Shown here piece by piece: positions 45,755 to 57,108 of a DNA stretch of 64,000 nt (its first letter is position 1; each line of letters starts with the position of its first letter). The stretch is from contig NC_084819.1 of NCBI RefSeq assembly GCF_963583255.1, forward strand, positions 3,231,501 through 3,295,500, read 5' to 3'. The DNA comes from Pyrus communis (Eukaryota > Streptophyta > Magnoliopsida > Rosales > Rosaceae). Under the pieces are notes generated by a model, which had not been told where the DNA came from, searched no databases, and was given only the letters and a program-made list of their open reading frames with translations. Both the position numbers and the translations under genes were made by a program.

Positions 45755-47005
45755 TTACCCACTGGTATCATTCTGTCCACCGCATTCTGAAATTTTCTTT
45801 TGCCCGCCAAAGCATATTGGAAGGTTTTCTGGACACTTCAGGCAGTTATTTGAAAGACTACCCCTTAGTGTCTTTGGGCCAAGAATGAACTCCTGTGGAA
45901 GTTTTCCTTGCAGAAAGTTGTGATCTAAGTAGAGGATTCTGCATGCTTCTACTTTTGCTCTGAATTCCCCCAGTATAACACCAAGGAACTGGTTGTATGA
46001 CAGGTTGATTGACGTTAAATTTGGAAGAGTGACCAAATTGAGAGGCAAATGTCCACGCAACTTATTTCCTTCCGCATCAAGCACTTGAAGCTGTGTTTCT
46101 GGTCCAAGAAATCTTACAACTTCTAAGGTGGTGAAGGTGTTGATTGAAAATTTGAGTTCAGTAAAATTGGGCAAGGTAAAAATATCTCTTGTATTCGTAC
46201 CTGAAAGCCTGTAGTCACTCACATCTAGCAACTGCAGACGTTTGAGTTTGTTTAATGCTGGAAGGTGCCCGGAAAGCAGGTTATGGCTGAGCATCAATTT
46301 TCTCAAGCCTAATGGAACATTTGGCATACGCCCATAGAGATTGTTTCTGCTGAGATCTAATGTCCTCAGCTGCCACAACCCTGAGATTTCAGGGATTCTG
46401 CCAGTGAATCCATTGTTGGACATGCTCAAGTAGGTCAAGCTCCTTAATCCACTAATGCTTGGAGGAATGGAGCCGGAAAGCTGGTTATGTGAAACGTCTA
46501 GAGATTGAAGCATTTTGAGCGCAGTCAATCTTTTGGGAAGGTTGCCTGTGAGGAAATTGCCGGACAATGAAAGTCCGGTGAGCTTCTTTAGTTCAGAAAT
46601 GGTATCCGGGATTGGTCCTCGAAAGTGGTTCTTGCTTAGATTGATGATAGTGAGCTCTGTTAGATTCGCGATTGACGGTGTGATGAACCCCTTATAGCCA
46701 CTACCGTCAAGCTCAATTGACGTTATGCTGCTAGGGGAGTTGTAAAACGTGAAACTGCACAAGATTCCCAGAAACTCCCCTTACCACCCCCCCACCAGGG
46801 GCGCGTGCGTGAATGCAAACTCCCAAGTACTCAGATAAGAAGAGACGGGAACAGAGTTGGGATCAATGGCACGCTTTATAAGACGAAGAACTTGAGTATC
46901 GGAATCGAGAGTGAGCGAATTAACGAGCATCAAAACTGAAAATGTGGTGATGAAAATAAGATGAAGTAGATAGAAGTAGCAGAGGGGAGGCATAAGCTTG
47001 CCCAT
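45755..47005 (-). pseudogene. Leucine-rich-repeat receptor-like protein, disrupted by an in-frame stop
   Basis: From ATG 47005 the frame encodes a signal-peptide-like start (MGKLMPPLCYFYLLHLIFIT), then the LRR N-terminal region (about residues 35-74). It meets TAA at 46783-46781 (codon 75) beside a run of G. The same frame then continues without further stops for 340 codons through about ten extracellular-type LRRs (LxxLxxLxLSxNxLTGxIP style), ending in a Cys-rich cap (NCLKCPENLPICFGGQ). The first cysteine of the usual N-terminal LRR pair is also missing. No transmembrane or kinase segment follows, so it belongs to the secreted or receptor-like LRR group. The terminal GGG TAA overlaps a strong donor (AGTGG then GTAAGA), so the intact gene may have had another exon. 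Pseudogene status rests on one stop; an assembly error is possible. Confidence 0.7.
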
Positions 47006-47499
47006 TGGTAAGGGGGAGCTCAAAGCTTATTTGGGTTGTTGGTTTGCTTGCTTTGTGTTGGTGTGTTGTGTGCTATAAAGTGAAGGATGCGAAAAGACCC
47101 TTTGAATAGGGAAATATTTTGTTGTTAAATCTCATGCCAAGAACTTGGGGGCAAATTATATCCATTTCTTTTAAAGGTTGGCTGCATTTGTGGATTTTGC
47201 TCTCTCTTTTGCTCATCCAACCTAATCTTTCTTTATCCAAACCATGTTTTTGTATACTCATTGTTTTTGGATAATATTAATAATATTTCCATAAGTAAAG
47301 GTATGATATGATATGATACCTTATTCATTAACTAAAACGTTTTTTTATTTTATACGCAAATATATTTGGTAATTCATTAATGAATTTTTCCTTCCAAAAT
47401 GGTTGATTACTATCTTCTCTAAGTATGACTCTGGACATGAAAACATATTTGTACCACCTAAAATCACTTAAGGTTTGACATCTTAAGTTGGTGAGTTGG

Positions 47500-49265
47500 T
47501 CATGAATCCTGGAGGTGGCATTACTAGGTGTCTCTATGAAATGTTCTATGATAGTGAAAAGTAATGTGTTGACCGCATCTGGGACTCCTCTTCTGATATG
47601 TTCATTGAAAACGAATGTTCATTATTCATCGATTTTGACTGCATTTTTTATTTCATTTTTGGATTGTTCAGTAAGATGTTTTTCCCACCATGAATGGAGC
47701 ATTCTTGTAAATCTAGTCACCAAAAGGTCCACAACTTGGGTTTGACTAAGGTTATGATTAGTAATATAACTATTAGCAACCATAGAGATGTGTTGTAATT
47801 TGTTCAAAAGTTTTTATTCTAATAATCCATCTATATTCCATTCATAGAGTTTATTAGCTGAGATTAAGAATTGGTTTTGAATGTTTCTTTCCTCAAATTG
47901 AATATCCGGAGGTGTTGGCCTTGGATACCAATTTTTGGTAAGAGTTGTCGGGTTGACTCTTTTGTTTGTGATTCGTTTTAGTTCAAGATTTTGAAAAGTT
48001 TCTTCTACTTTTCTGATGGAATTTGTTTCACTCTCACCTTTTGAATCCCATAGTAGAAGTTGTTTCTGGTTGAGATTCATCTGGGTGTTGTAAAATATTG
48101 ATTGTTTTTTCTTGTTTTAACTCTTTTAACATTTGATCTATTTTTTTACTTGTGGAGATTGTTTTCAAAGCTATTGTGCTAGATGAGGCTTCTGGGAAGT
48201 TGACTAAGGGTTTTTCCTTAATTGTTCGTTTGGAATGTGAAAGTTTATCTATTTTGCTTTCTATTTTATCTAACTGCTTTCCTATGGTATGTAGACTCTA
48301 GTTTGTGAAATTGTTTTGTTCAATGATTGGCTTGACTCCTGCATCTTCTTTGGGAAGTTCGAAATGAGTGGCTGGTACCTATGTGTTTGCGGTTGTGATT
48401 AAAATTGTTTCTTGTGGAGGGTGACTAGAGGAGACTATGGTTTTGTCTTCTTTGACCCAATTTTCTATGGTGATGACTTCTAACTTATTTTCAGACTCGT
48501 AATATTTTTCAAAGAAAATACTTCAAATATGTGTTTTTTTCATGAAATTGGTCCATTTATTGTAAATGTCCAATTTTTGTTCTTTTGTATATTTTTCCCT
48601 AAAGGTGTTTCTTCTAGGAATGTTTTCTATTGCTTCGATGTCAACATTGAGTTTCTTCCATTGGATTTTCAATAGTTGTTTAGGACTAGTAGTTGGTGGT
48701 TGACTTGATTTGCTTCGAAATCAGATTCAATTGAAGAGGTTTGTTCTCCTTGATTTTGGGTGTTAGGTTGGTATCGTGGATGAGTAACCTGAGAGGTTGT
48801 TTCTACTGATTTTGATTTCATGTTGATCAAATCATTAATTAATTCTTGTTGGGTAACTATTGAGCTAGTATCTATTGATTTTAATTTTATATTGACAAAG
48901 GAATTAATTAAATCTTGATCTCGACCCACCATATCGGCTGATGTGGATCCAGAAAAAGAATTCCTACTAGATTCTAAAGATTTGTGTGACTGTGCTAACT
49001 CGTGTAAAGGGACACTAGATTTCCTAGCTGGAGGGTTGAAATTGATTTTAACTTTTCCGTCAAAATATTGTTTTATGTTGTCTAGGTTGACTAAGCTATT
49101 TTGTATGCTTACTGGTTTGCTTTCATTGATTAAGCACCAATATGAAGGTAGATTGATATCTAACCATTTGATAGTTTTGGGTATTTTAATGTTGGCATTT
49201 TCTTGATTGGTTTGTATCAAAAGTGTGTGGTCTCGAGGACTTTTAAGTAAGGCTTGGAAATTCAT
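47500..49265 (-). mobile_element. Caulimovirus-like / retroelement polyprotein relic (leading part)
   Basis: Minus-strand frames at 49265-48669, 48080-47814 and 47807-47622 are consecutive parts of one ancestral polyprotein, separated by stops and frame changes. The first begins with a non-ATG or eroded start near 49265 and has a long polar, repeat-prone linker (INDLINMKSKS and NSFVNIKLKS are related). The latter two resemble the gag/coat region of plant endogenous pararetrovirus-like elements. No protease, reverse transcriptase or RNase H is present in this block, so it is truncated. It is a dead genomic fossil; no intact gene exists here. Confidence 0.55.
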
Positions 49266-49824
49266 GTTTGTGTTTGATATATGTCAACAATCTGTGATAA
49301 AATTATATATGCTAATAAATAATAAATGCGAATAGGAAATTAACAGAGTATGAACAATGAAATAATATTAAACAGAAATATTGAAGATCAAGTCTTGCAT
49401 ACCGCAATGTCCTTGTAACAGAAATTTCGTCCCTACTCAGTGCTTGTAGTTCTATGGACGTCTGCTTCACCAGGATTCAACGATCAAGTCAGAATTCCAG
49501 CACCAGAAAACTTGACTTCTGGTGAATTTCTATGTATTTCTCTCATTAAGGATGTTTTGGATTATAGAAGAAGAATTGTATTTTTTGTGTTCTAAATGCT
49601 ATGCAGATAGATGTATATATAATATAATTATGCATGTTCGCAACATGTATGAGGAAGGGATGCATCTGTTGGGAGACATCTTCTCATATGAGTGTTTTCT
49701 TTCTACGGTTTTTTACACGTCAGACTTCATCTGAAAAGATGAGTCTGTTGGTAAAAAATAATTAATTAATTAAATTTGAAATTAATTAAAAATAATTAAT
49801 TAATTTCGAAAATAATTAATTAAT
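49266..49824 (-). repeat. Leader-like spacer of the caulimovirus-like relic
   Basis: This non-coding spacer separates the movement-protein-like relic from the polyprotein relic. It contains a TATATATAATAT stretch (about 49613), the repeat shared with 36608-36800, and an AATTAATTAA-rich block at 49755-49825. It may be a promoter/leader or a fused LTR; which of these is not decided by the sequence. Confidence 0.4.
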
Positions 49825-50580
49825 TTAATTATTAGAGCCCAAACCCAAGCCCGAGCCTGAGCCCAAGGCCCATCTTTTGATAATCACCCCAAAGTCCAAC
49901 CCCAAGGGTGAGCCCAATTTTAGTCTCCAAGACCTATCACTCCAATCACTTTCTATAAGGAACGAAGCCTTATAAAGTGAGGAAACCTTTTGAAAATGGC
50001 CAACGTGGGACAATAAAATTTCTACTCAAAATTTACAATAGTTTGTTCCTATGACTTTGTAGTAAACTCTAAAAATTAAGGCTTATGGTTGGACTCTTCA
50101 AGGACTTGGTACCCTGATGTTTTGATGTTTAATGTGAGTGCTTTCAGTATGTGAGGATTTGAAAGACTTATCGTGAGATCTGGGAAACAATCAAAATGAA
50201 TTAGTCCGTTGTAAAGGCTTGACTCAATCATTCCAAGAATTCTATCATTGAAGTCAATGAATCTTGCATCTCGGAGACATAACAAAATAGTGGTATTGAG
50301 GCCTCTTCTTGTTAAGGGCTTGACTGCTATTTGGATTAGGCCTATGTGAATGTAATTGTAACCATCTTTTCTATAAGTTTTAATTTGTTCTGGTATGAAT
50401 AACTGACAAGTTTCATGTTCTTTACTAAGAGCATAAGCTTTTTCAACTGTTTTGACGTGATGTTCACTTCTAAAAGAGGCTACTGACCATTTCTTTTTGT
50501 AAATATTTTTACTAGAAACCTTGGGGATATTCCAATCTCTAAAGTCGACAGTGTGAACTCAAAAAAAATTTTTACTGGGA
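49825..50580 (-). pseudogene. Viral movement protein-like relic (30K superfamily)
   Basis: Minus-strand translation between about 50500 and 50080 shows IHIGLIQIAVKPLTRRGLN followed by LRDARFIDFND and FDCFPDLTISL, a pattern I associate with movement-protein domains of plant pararetroviruses and their endogenous copies. The frame is interrupted by stops after about 50076 and has no start. It is an inactive remnant. Assignment is by pattern memory only. Confidence 0.5.
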
Positions 50581-50911
50581 AATTATGGAAATTCCGAACT
50601 TGAAACCTTTCTCCTCCAGAGTCCACTTCTTATAGAGTTGGAAAAAGGTTTTGGGTGACTTGCTTTTACTATTGATGAATGATGACTTGCTTTCACTATT
50701 GATGAACAGTGAAATTTGTTGGAATAATTGTTGTTTTCATTATAGAATACGGATGATTGAATGACTCCAAACTTTGTTAGAATCATTGGTGAGAACGTGC
50801 TGGTTGACTGAATAATTTCATGCTTTGTTGGAATTATTGGTATGTGTGTGTATGATAATTCCAGATTGAATATCTCTTGGTCCCATATGAGATCCAGTTC
50901 TACATCTTAGC

Positions 50912-51732
50912 TAGGGCTGGAAAAAATTCCCAAAAATCCCAAACCAAACGAAAAAATCCCAAACCCAAACCGAAATTATCCCAAACTTTGGTAATCCCGT
51001 ACCGAAAAATACCAAAATATTTGGTGTGAGATTGGTTTTCAGAATCCATTTTTCGGTAATCCTGAAATCCCGAAATCTTCTTTTCCTTTTGCTTTTGGTT
51101 CCTACTTCCCATGCTACCAAAGAACAAAGAGTGCAGAAAAGCAAACTGCAATATCAATTATATATTATTAAAATAATCAAAGTGTGCAGAAAAGCACATG
51201 ATTGTTTTGTGTTGTCTAAATTACTATCAATCAAATTGCAAACATAGCCTATTGTATAATATTAAAATAAGGAAAGTTTGCAGAAAGATGTCTAAAGACT
51301 CAGACTCTTTAGACAAAGTGTCTCTCCCATCTCTGCCTTCGCCAAAGTCTCCATCTCTACCTTCGCCAAAATCTCAGACTCTTTCTGTCTCTCCTCTCAA
51401 ATTCAAATTGGGGCTTAGGGTTTCGAATTGGGGGCTCGGGTCAGGAGAAAGACGAAGGTCTGACTATCTTTGCACTCTGTCTTTCTCTCGACCTTCAATT
51501 TTCTTCGATTCACCACTGTTTCTGATTTTAAAATGGGGTTTTAAATTTTAAAATTTTAATGCAGGTACGGATGATTTCAGGTTTAGTTTCGGAAAATCCC
51601 AAATACCGAAAATATTTCGGGAATACCGAAATTTTGGTTTGGTATCGGTCCTCAGATTTCCATTCCAAAAATAATCGGTTTGGGACTTGATATGCTGTTT
51701 TCGGTTCGGTATCCCATACCGAATCAGCCCTA
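50912..51732. mobile_element. Non-autonomous hAT-type element, 821 bp, exact target duplication
   Basis: It begins TAGGGCTGGAAAAAATTCCC and ends GAATCAGCCCTA, and is flanked by identical 8-bp sequences ATCTTAGC (50904-50911 and 51733-51740). The termini are rich in GGTATTTTTCGG/CCGAAAATATTTCGG-type subterminal motifs, which are repeated and inverted. Frames inside (for example 50900-51157) are not coding. The TSD length and TAGGG-type ends fit the hAT superfamily. Confidence 0.88.
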
Positions 51733-52167
51733 ATCTTAGCACTGAACTAACGAATAGAAATTGAACATCACTTCGCGGGAATGGCATCATTTATTAAAAA
51801 GTGCTAGCGTTGACAAGAGATGAGCTTGGTTCTTTTTAACGCGTAATCGCTTAACAATACATGCTTCAAGACACTCTTTTTTCTCATAATCACCAGTTAC
51901 CACTGTCACTTGGTATTATAACAGCAGGCACGTAGTCCGTGCCGTAAGATCATATTGCTGAATAGGCAAAATTACACATCGACGGATCAAATAAAAAGGA
52001 CAGGAATCCCACAAAATGCATTATAAATTCTTAAATACATACGAAACACATACTGGTACGTACTTAGTATGAACATATATAACAAATACATAAATACATA
52101 CGTGCGTATACTTAGTATGAACGTATATAATTCAACCTATCAACGAATCCATCAAGTTGATACATGT

Positions 52168-55053
52168 CTAAAATCTGCCAAGGTCAGGAACAGTGAAATA
52201 CTCATCATCGTCATCTGGGATTTCAATCCTAGGCTTCTTGGGCGGACTGCTTGATTTAGGGGGTCTGTAGGAGGTAAGATTGCTCGACTGTGGTACTGGG
52301 AGCTGCGGAACTTCAGCTGCTGCCGGTGCCTCCTGAGGAAACTGATCACCGAAAATACCCATGTCTGCTATCCATTCGAGCTCTCCAAACTCAAGCGAAT
52401 CCTTCTGAAGAAAGCAGAGTCCAGAGTTTCTCAAGGTTAGGGATAGATGAAAGAAAAGGCAAACAACTTATCAACAATGTTGGCATCAATTTTATATAAA
52501 TGTTTTTTCTATACTGACTTCACCCGTACAGCTGCCTGAACTCCATCCCACCTGAGCAATGACCTATTAGAGCTATCAACTTACTGAAGTCGTATAATCT
52601 CGTATAATCGTGCATATGTGCTCTATGAATGATCAAACTAAAATAGCGATGACAAAAGAAAAGTGAACTCAATTAAAATTATTCTCTACTTCTATCTCGA
52701 AAGTCCAAAAAACTTGTAAAGTTTCTGTACTCTCACTGGTTTATATACAGTAGATAAATAATTATTTTCTCACACGGTAGGCATCATCATTAAATAGCGG
52801 TATATGCCACCCAATTATCCCCAACAACATTGTCCAAGACTTGTGCGTCTCATGTACCAAGTTCCCATAAATTGGGTATTTATCTTCAACCCGACTTTCA
52901 CGGATATTATGATAACGCCCATTTCTCCAGTCTTTCAACAGAAAAAGGGTAAGTTCTGGTGCATCTTTCAATGCCGTTTCTACGTATTCAATTAAAACCA
53001 GGCTATTCTGTGAGAAGACAATTGTGTAATTCTAATCATTATGAATAAAGCATAACATCCAAATGTTTAGGGATCTTTCTAACCTTGTCAGAAGATTCAA
53101 AATCTGATAATTGCAGCAAGTCATCAACACCCCATGGTGATGAGATGCCAGAAGCCTGTGGTGCTGAGACTTTTGTTGAAATCTTCTGTGCACCTTGATT
53201 GGGTGGCTCTAAGCCACTCGTTTCAGCTTCCTTAGTACTACTGGAGGCCAAAGCCACTCGGATTCCAGTGGCAAGGAACCTCTGGTGGTTTGCAGAGAGG
53301 CTATTGGCTGAATGAATTGGTTCATCACAATCCTGACAAAAGAGGGCTCTGTCTTCTACGCAGAATATAAAAGCTGTCTTATCCTGCAAATCAGAATATA
53401 TGTGTGAGAGGGAGAGATTGAAATTTGAGCAGTTATTTCGAGAGAATTTAACAAACTCATCAGAATCCAGTGATGCTAAGACACATTTAAAACGAAACCT
53501 TATTTATGTTTCAAGAACTCTTACGTGAGTTTCTTGTTGTTCATTAGTAATTGAGATGAAGACAGTTGATTTCAAGAAAGCAGAAATAAACCCAGAGGAA
53601 AGCTCAAATGTAGCTTGAGAAATTCAATCTGGTCATCTTGCATAGTCTGCTACTACAATAATTATAAGAACCCGTCAGCCCTTGATTCCCTGATTCTGCT
53701 CATCTTACGGAGCTGTGGAAACATCTCTGTCTAATCCCCACTATATTATGTTTAACTTGGAAGAAAGAGTAAAACACTCTGGAATATAGTTATAAATGAT
53801 GTACCATAAATTATAAATCCTTCCTGAATTACAGCAAAACCTAAGACTACTCGAGTAATTTCAGAATAACACTTTCTCTAATTGCCTTACCTTTCCCTAC
53901 TCTCCAAGACTCCAACGCATCAATGAATTTTTTTTCTCATCTTCTCCATGACTCAAACCATGGTCCACAACAAGGACTAAATTGTACCCTTTGTGCTTAA
54001 GAATTAAAAGGCACCTTTTACGTTCCAATTCAATCAAAAAAGTCCTGATTATGGATCAATCATTATTAAATTTGACGAATCGACGTTCTCAGAATCCACA
54101 AGGTTGGACATCTACTCAACCATTAGCTGACTTGCATTGCAAGTAGCGAACAAACACTCAAAATCCCCATGACTCAACCATTCGCTGACTTACATTGCAA
54201 GCAGTGAACAAACACTTCATTCTCTAGCAACTTACACTTCACAAATTACTATTTTCATATGAACAAAAATTACTCATCAGTTGAGTTGCGCTCATCTGTA
54301 TGGCGTCAATATAACTAATCAACCCGCTTGGCCCAAAAGCCGGTCACATGTAAGCGGAGTATGTTGAGAACATAGTCTCAAACTGGGCCAATATATCGTA
54401 CTTCTAATTTACTCGAAAAAAAAAAACTATTCAAGTAAGTTTATGAGATCTTGGAAACCTCTACTCATTGTCACTTGGTTTCAGGTTTAGTTTCGCACTG
54501 GATGCTCCAACTCTAACACTCTTAGGGCTGTTTGGTATTGCTCTGCTTTGAAAAAAAAACAGCTTAACTGCTTCTACTGTGCTTGCTGTAAGAAATAAGC
54601 TCATTTTTGCTGTTTCAGGTTTTCAACTTTTTTTCACCCAAAACTGTGAAAATAAGCTGTTTTTACTTTTTTGAGCTCAACTTTTTTTGATACTCACTTA
54701 GTACTTGGCACCCTAAGACCCATCTCAATCCGGCTCACCCCTTACATTCATCAAATCTAAATACATAATTAATTAATATCAGGAACTAAAACCCCAAACA
54801 AAAACAGAAAAATTGGAAATTGGGAAATCAATCAAGACATAGAAAGAAAATGGGAAGTGAAATTAATTACTTGGCAAATGTCGCATTTAGGAAGCTTGTT
54901 GGAGAGGCTCTGAAGGAGCAGCCTCTGGTGTTTGCTTGCAAGCTTATTCGCTGCGTGTACTTCAACGTCGCATTTGGCGCACAGAGCCGCCTCGTCGGCG
55001 CAACAAATCACCGTCGCCGGCGCCTTCTCGCACACATCACACTGAATCTTCAT
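52168..55053 (-). CDS. BBX24: Double B-box zinc finger protein, BBX24/BBX25 (STO/STH) type
   Basis: Exons 54871-55053, 53084-53383 and 52168-52404 (minus strand) join in phase to give 239 residues. B-box 1 has C5, C8, C17, D20, C25, C28, H33 and H42. B-box 2 has C57, C60, C69, D72, C77, C80, H85 and H94, with intron 1 falling between C60 and C69. There is no CCT domain. The C-terminus has a KKPR basic patch and an acidic stretch followed by FTVPDLG, with the V233-P234 pair of the COP1-binding motif. Proteins of this group act in the nucleus in light signalling and bind HY5 and COP1. The length fits BBX25 (about 238) or BBX24 (about 248); which ortholog is not settled. The start at 55053 is the first codon of the family's MKIQCDVC motif. 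A 145-codon upstream frame ends 10 bp before it. Confidence 0.95.
54524..54714. mobile_element. MITE-like element in BBX24 first-intron region
   Basis: The left end AGGGCTGTTTGGTATTGCTC and right end AGTACTTGGCACCCT are weakly inverted (AGGGYTGYYWRGTA), and an extra CTT/AAG pair extends them. About 190 bp, with T-rich and A-rich arms. No target duplication found. It lies in intron 1 (53384-54870), near the donor of exon 1. Confidence 0.45.
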
Positions 55054-55063
55054 CTTCAACGAT

Positions 55064-55501
55064 TCAATCCTCTAGATTTCTTAGATTTCTTCCTCCTACA
55101 CACAACTCTGTTTCCAGAAAAACAAAATAATAATAATCCCAGAAGCAAGTGAGAACGTTGTAAAACTGCCAGACAACACCAGGGAGTGTGATCCAAATTC
55201 CAAAGATCAAAGCTTTCCCAGAAAGTCCAAACAGATTATCTATGGAAAATCCTCCTGAAGAGAGGAGAGAGGAGAGAGAGAGGATTGTGTTGTTTGTAAG
55301 AAGATAAGAGGATTTGTGGGGCAAGTAAAGTAATTGGCGGAGGAGATTTCTGGAGAAAGGTGTGTGATGAGGAGAGGTTTTTGTGGTGCATTGTGTATCA
55401 TAATCAAGACAATTGGGAGATATCACCGCACTTGTGGGGGCCGCCAGCTTCTGTCTTGTGGCTGTAGAGCCATTGACACCTGCAAGATAGTTAGTCCACA
55501 T
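55064..55501 (-). other. Long upstream open frame in the BBX24 leader
   Basis: A 145-codon ATG-started frame ends in TGA 10 bp before the BBX24 ATG. Its translation has no recognised domain and is rich in Leu and Ser. Either the leader is spliced, which would remove most of it (an AAACAG acceptor-like site lies near 55110), or it is a chance frame. The region also contains a GA-rich tract (about 55258-55283). Confidence 0.3.
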
Positions 55502-56936
55502 CTCTTTCTCAAGACCAAATCTTCTTCACCTAACACTAACACTTAGTACCCGGAATTTATATGTTTTAAATGTATTTATTAATGTAGATGAAAATGAATA
55601 ATAAATACATTTAATAAAAACGGTCTTTCAATTTCTATCTACATTTTATTGAATTTACATTAAGATTAGAAAAAAATAATATTTAATAAATAACTGATTG
55701 CTAATCTATTGTCAGGCTAATCTCACTCCCTCATCTTGGCGTAGATAACATCATTTGTTAAACAAAATGATTATTTGACAACTAATTGAATCATATTATT
55801 ATGCGCGTGCGAGAGACTTTTTTTTTTATAACTGGCACTACGCACCTCTTAAGTGCTTAAAAATTGAGAAATAATATTTAATAAACAACCACGTGCAAAA
55901 GGTATTTTTGAATCACAGCTTGCTACGCGCGACTTAGACATTTTAAATGTATTTATGTGCGTGAATTGCTTCAATATTTTTTTATTTCGTTATTTTCTTT
56001 TTCTATCACCGGCGTTACGTGCCTCTTAAGATGTTTTGAACACAACATCTATGATTTTTCTTATTATATTTTTCTTCCCCATCACTTGAGCACTATCAAT
56101 TTTGTCATTTGTTTATTCTTTTCTCTCTTCCCTTTCATTTTTTATTCTTTTCTCTCTCTCCATTTATATTTATATTATATTATATAATGGTCAAATTACT
56201 AACTTACCCTCGCATGATTTGATATATTATTACGAGCAGGTTTTGACTTCTTTTTTTTTTTTTTGCTGAGGGGCAGTTTGGTCCAATTATTTTTGTCGAA
56301 GGGGGTGACACCAAAATTTTTGTCGCATGCGTGACCCCAAAGCCACTGTTCATCGCATTGCTCGCTTTATATATAGATGAACGTGGTGTATTTGTGGAGA
56401 GAGGATCACTTGATGGATCCTCTTTGTGAGGATCTCGAGGATCCTCCAATCACATTTGTTCATCATACATCGTACAGTCAGTTTTTGTCAGCTATTGATT
56501 ATATTCAATTTTAAATAAAAAAAATTTACAATGATTTATGACCGCACAATATACGATGAACATATGTGATTGGAGAATTTCCAGGATCTTCACAAAGAGG
56601 ATCCTTATGTCTATTTATGGATTCAATTATTAACTGATTCGGACTTACATATTTAACTTTTTTAAACTTTATTGTCATAAATATAATGTGTCAAACGATA
56701 ATTGAAATCATATAGAGGTCATATTTATTTTGAGTGCTAAAGATTTGATCTCTGGACGGTGGTTACTGGCTAACCATGTTTCTAATATTTTAAAAAGATG
56801 ACTGCTACTGTGTGTTTCATTTGTATGGTTTCCTACAATATTGTGTTCATCTTATCTCTTAAAGTAGGTTTGGTTTCCTAGACTAATCTCAATCTCGAAT
56901 GTTTGATAGTTCGTTTCATGTTTTCACAGATGAAAC
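55502..56936. other. Intergenic, AT-rich
   Basis: No gene is supported. It holds a tail-like fragment of SINE-like family 2 (near 55724-55775, CTCACTCCCTCATCTTGGCG), repeated GCGTGCGAG/ATGTGCGTGAAT phrases, T-runs (about 56251-56263) and the family 1 MITE at 56415-56605. Confidence 0.4.
56415..56605. mobile_element. MITE, family 1 (copy 3 of 3)
   Basis: Termini GGATCCTCTTTGTGAGGATC and the complemented right end AGGATCCTCTTTGTGAAGAT match closely. Inner arms TCCAATCACATTTGTTCATC and its partner are nearly perfect. It is 191 bp and the best-preserved copy of the three. Confidence 0.85.
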
Positions 56937-57108
56937 TATTGCGTAAGTTAGTATGTAGAAAGGGAATGTAAATATTGTGTGATTATTAGAGTCATGTTTT
57001 AGGAAGGTTATATTTATGTCCTTTATTGTTTTCCTTATGTAATAAGGATTGTATGTACTTATATTGAGAATTATGGAATACATAGAAATTAAGCCGTAAA
57101 ATTCTATT
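56937..57108 (+). repeat. 5' LTR of the copia element
   Basis: It starts TATTGCGTAAGTTAGTATG and ends AAATTCTATT. By eye about 17 of 172 positions differ from the 3' LTR, mostly transitions, so the insertion is old. Confidence 0.9.

Noticed and set aside
46748..46781. A 33-bp intron removing the LRR stop (GTAAGG...GTGCAG)
   Set aside because: It is far below the minimum plant intron size, so the stop is treated as a real break or an error.
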